Part shown: piece by piece, positions 5,975-6,742 of the stretch
Layout: each line of letters starts with the position of its first letter
How positions within the stretch are numbered: the stretch's first letter is position 1
NCBI GenBank assembly: GCA_030044395.1
Contig: JASHVW010000328.1
Location: 1 to 6,742 of the forward strand
DNA length: 6,742 nt
Direction: 5' to 3'
DNA from: Verrucomicrobiia bacterium
Lineage (GTDB): Bacteria; Verrucomicrobiota; Verrucomicrobiia; Limisphaerales; UBA11358
Notes under the pieces: model-generated
Database searches by the model: none
What the model was told of the DNA's origin: nothing
The model's input: the letters and a program-made list of their open reading frames with translations, nothing else
Position numbers and translations under genes: made by a program

Positions 5975-6158
5975 ACCTTGGCGCACGGATGAATTCCGGC
6001 TGGGCGTTTTTCCGCCCGACTACGGCGGGAACCACGCGCTCACCCACAGCCACGACGCCCACGCCGACGCCGCACGCGAAATAATCCTCAGACAGGATGA
6101 TTCTTATCGCAAAGGCATGAACGCGGAGCACCACCAATTCGCAAAATCCGGCAACTGA
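5975..6158 (+). other. Unexplained stop-free frame after hicA, His/Asp/Ala-rich
   Basis: One plus-strand frame stays open from inside hicA through this stretch to a TGA at 6156-6158. It reads EPWRTDEFRLGVFPPDYGG, then a His/Ala/Asp-rich part (ALTHSHDAHADAAREIIL), ending RKGMNAEHHQFAKSGN. No family is recognised. The only convincing starts lie in hicA itself (TTG 5919) or near the end (ATG 6117), and none has a ribosome-binding site. It could be the 3' remnant of a lost gene, a small unrecognised gene overlapping hicA, or chance. The minus strand is also open here (a frame starting at GTG 6164), which weakens the coding argument for either strand. A GC-rich run of CACGCC/GACGCC-like units at about 6047-6078 inflates both frames. 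Confidence 0.3.
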
Positions 6159-6186
6159 TTCCACGAAGAAGTGAAATTCGCCTTGG

Positions 6187-6742
6187 CTACATTGCTATCC
6201 CGCGTTTTGAACTGACATCGGGAAAATCACTCAATTCAGGCGCCCACGCCAGCCAGATTGCCATGTCCACACAGTGAACAACCCCCTCCAGAGCTTGGCC
6301 GTAATACTCAGATTCGCGCCAGCCAAACACACTTTCATGCCACCGCAGAATTGCATCCGTAATGCATTGCGGACTATTTTCCTCAATCCCGAACGAAACC
6401 CCTTGCAGAATTTTGAGCACTACTCGTAGTTGCGATCGGCCGGTTTCAACGAAAACTTTCGCAAGCAAATCGCCGTCGGTGTCGGCCAATGTTCGGGCAT
6501 AGGTCATGGCGTCGCCAATCCATTTGATCAAATTTCGACTGTCAACGGGACATTCCTGTTCGCTTTTGGAATTGAAACGGTGGAGTCCTTGATTCAAGTA
6601 TTTCAGAATGACGTGGCCTTCAAGCGGCGTCAGAACGTATTTTTCACACGCCACGTCAAGCAGAGGATGAAGCATCAAATCCAACGCCCGTCTGCCATGC
6701 GCGACCAACGGTCCGTTGATCGCCGCCGAAAAGTGAAGCGGC
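6187..6742 (-). CDS. Hypothetical protein, probably 5'-truncated by window edge
   Basis: I do not recognise this protein. The frame ends at TAG (6189-6187) and stays open to the right edge; upstream codons read PLHFSAAINGP, so the true start may lie outside. In-window starts are TTG 6708 (173 residues) and ATG 6675. The protein looks soluble and mainly helical: LDLMLHPLLDVACEKYVLTP, EGHVILKYLNQGLHRFN, IKWIGDAMTYARTLAD, DLLAKVFVETGRSQLRVVLK, ITDAILRWHESVFGWRESEY, and a Trp-rich end MAIWLAWAPELSDFP. No signal peptide, membrane segment or catalytic motif is seen. The balanced residue composition and long helices suggest a real protein. It is convergent with hicA and separated from it by about 210 bp. 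Confidence 0.6.
   Translation of the reverse strand, partial: PLHFSAAINGPLVAHGRRALDLMLHPLLDVACEKYVLTPLEGHVILKYLNQGLHRFNSKSEQECPVDSRNLIKWIGDAMTYARTLADTDGDLLAKVFVETGRSQLRVVLKILQGVSFGIEENSPQCITDAILRWHESVFGWRESEYYGQALEGVVHCVDMAIWLAWAPELSDFPDVSSKRGIAM

Noticed and set aside
5826..6164. 112-codon minus-strand open frame rich in Val and Gly
   Set aside because: Half of it is antisense to hicA; no motif is recognised and it depends on GC-rich sequence, so it is most likely a shadow.
1..6742. CRISPR array, insertion sequence or prophage element
   Set aside because: No regularly spaced repeats, transposase, integrase or terminal inverted repeats are visible.

Overview
The window looks like a chromosomal segment of a free-living bacterium in or near the Verrucomicrobia (Pedosphaera/Limisphaera-like). 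Three things suggest this: the order prs-rplY-pth-rpsF-ssb-rplI resembles the rplY-pth-rpsF-rpsR-rplI block of Chlamydiae (also PVC superphylum); bL25 and bL9 both carry long Lys/Glu/Ala/Pro-rich tails; and a PAF-acetylhydrolase-like GDSL protein sits beside an OPA-like MFS transporter. The assignment is inferred from gene content and order. No rRNA or tRNA marker is present.

Layout: almost everything from 1 to 5400 is on the minus strand. The main unit is a housekeeping operon read from 5374 down to 1443: PRPP synthetase (prs, GTG start), ribosomal protein bL25 (rplY), peptidyl-tRNA hydrolase (pth, probably TTG start), bS6 (rpsF, GTG start overlapping the pth stop in GTGA), single-stranded DNA-binding protein (ssb) and bL9 (rplI). 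It closes with a strong intrinsic terminator (1395-1422). A second hairpin plus T-tract lies only 16 nt upstream of the prs start codon. It is either an attenuator of the operon or the terminator of a vanished upstream gene. rpsR, expected between rpsF and rplI, is absent.

Below the operon (606-1337) is a secreted SGNH/GDSL esterase gene interrupted by one in-frame TAA. All catalytic blocks survive on either side, so it is a very young pseudogene, a readthrough gene or a sequence error. Next is the N-terminal 186 residues of an MFS transporter running off the left edge.

Divergent from prs, on the plus strand, is a compact hicB-hicA toxin-antitoxin pair (5565-5974) with a plausible promoter that would give an almost leaderless hicB mRNA. 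About 180 bp of unexplained, stop-free, His-rich reading frame follow. The right end holds an unrecognised minus-strand protein gene that is open to the window edge.

The operon links nucleotide precursor supply (PRPP) with translation (bL25, bS6, bL9, peptidyl-tRNA recycling) and replication/repair (SSB), a normal growth-linked grouping. The HicBA cassette and its flanks look like accessory DNA next to this conserved block. I found no clearly new system. The points most worth a second look are the GDSL nonsense codon, the hairpin in the prs leader, the missing rpsR and the unexplained frame after hicA.
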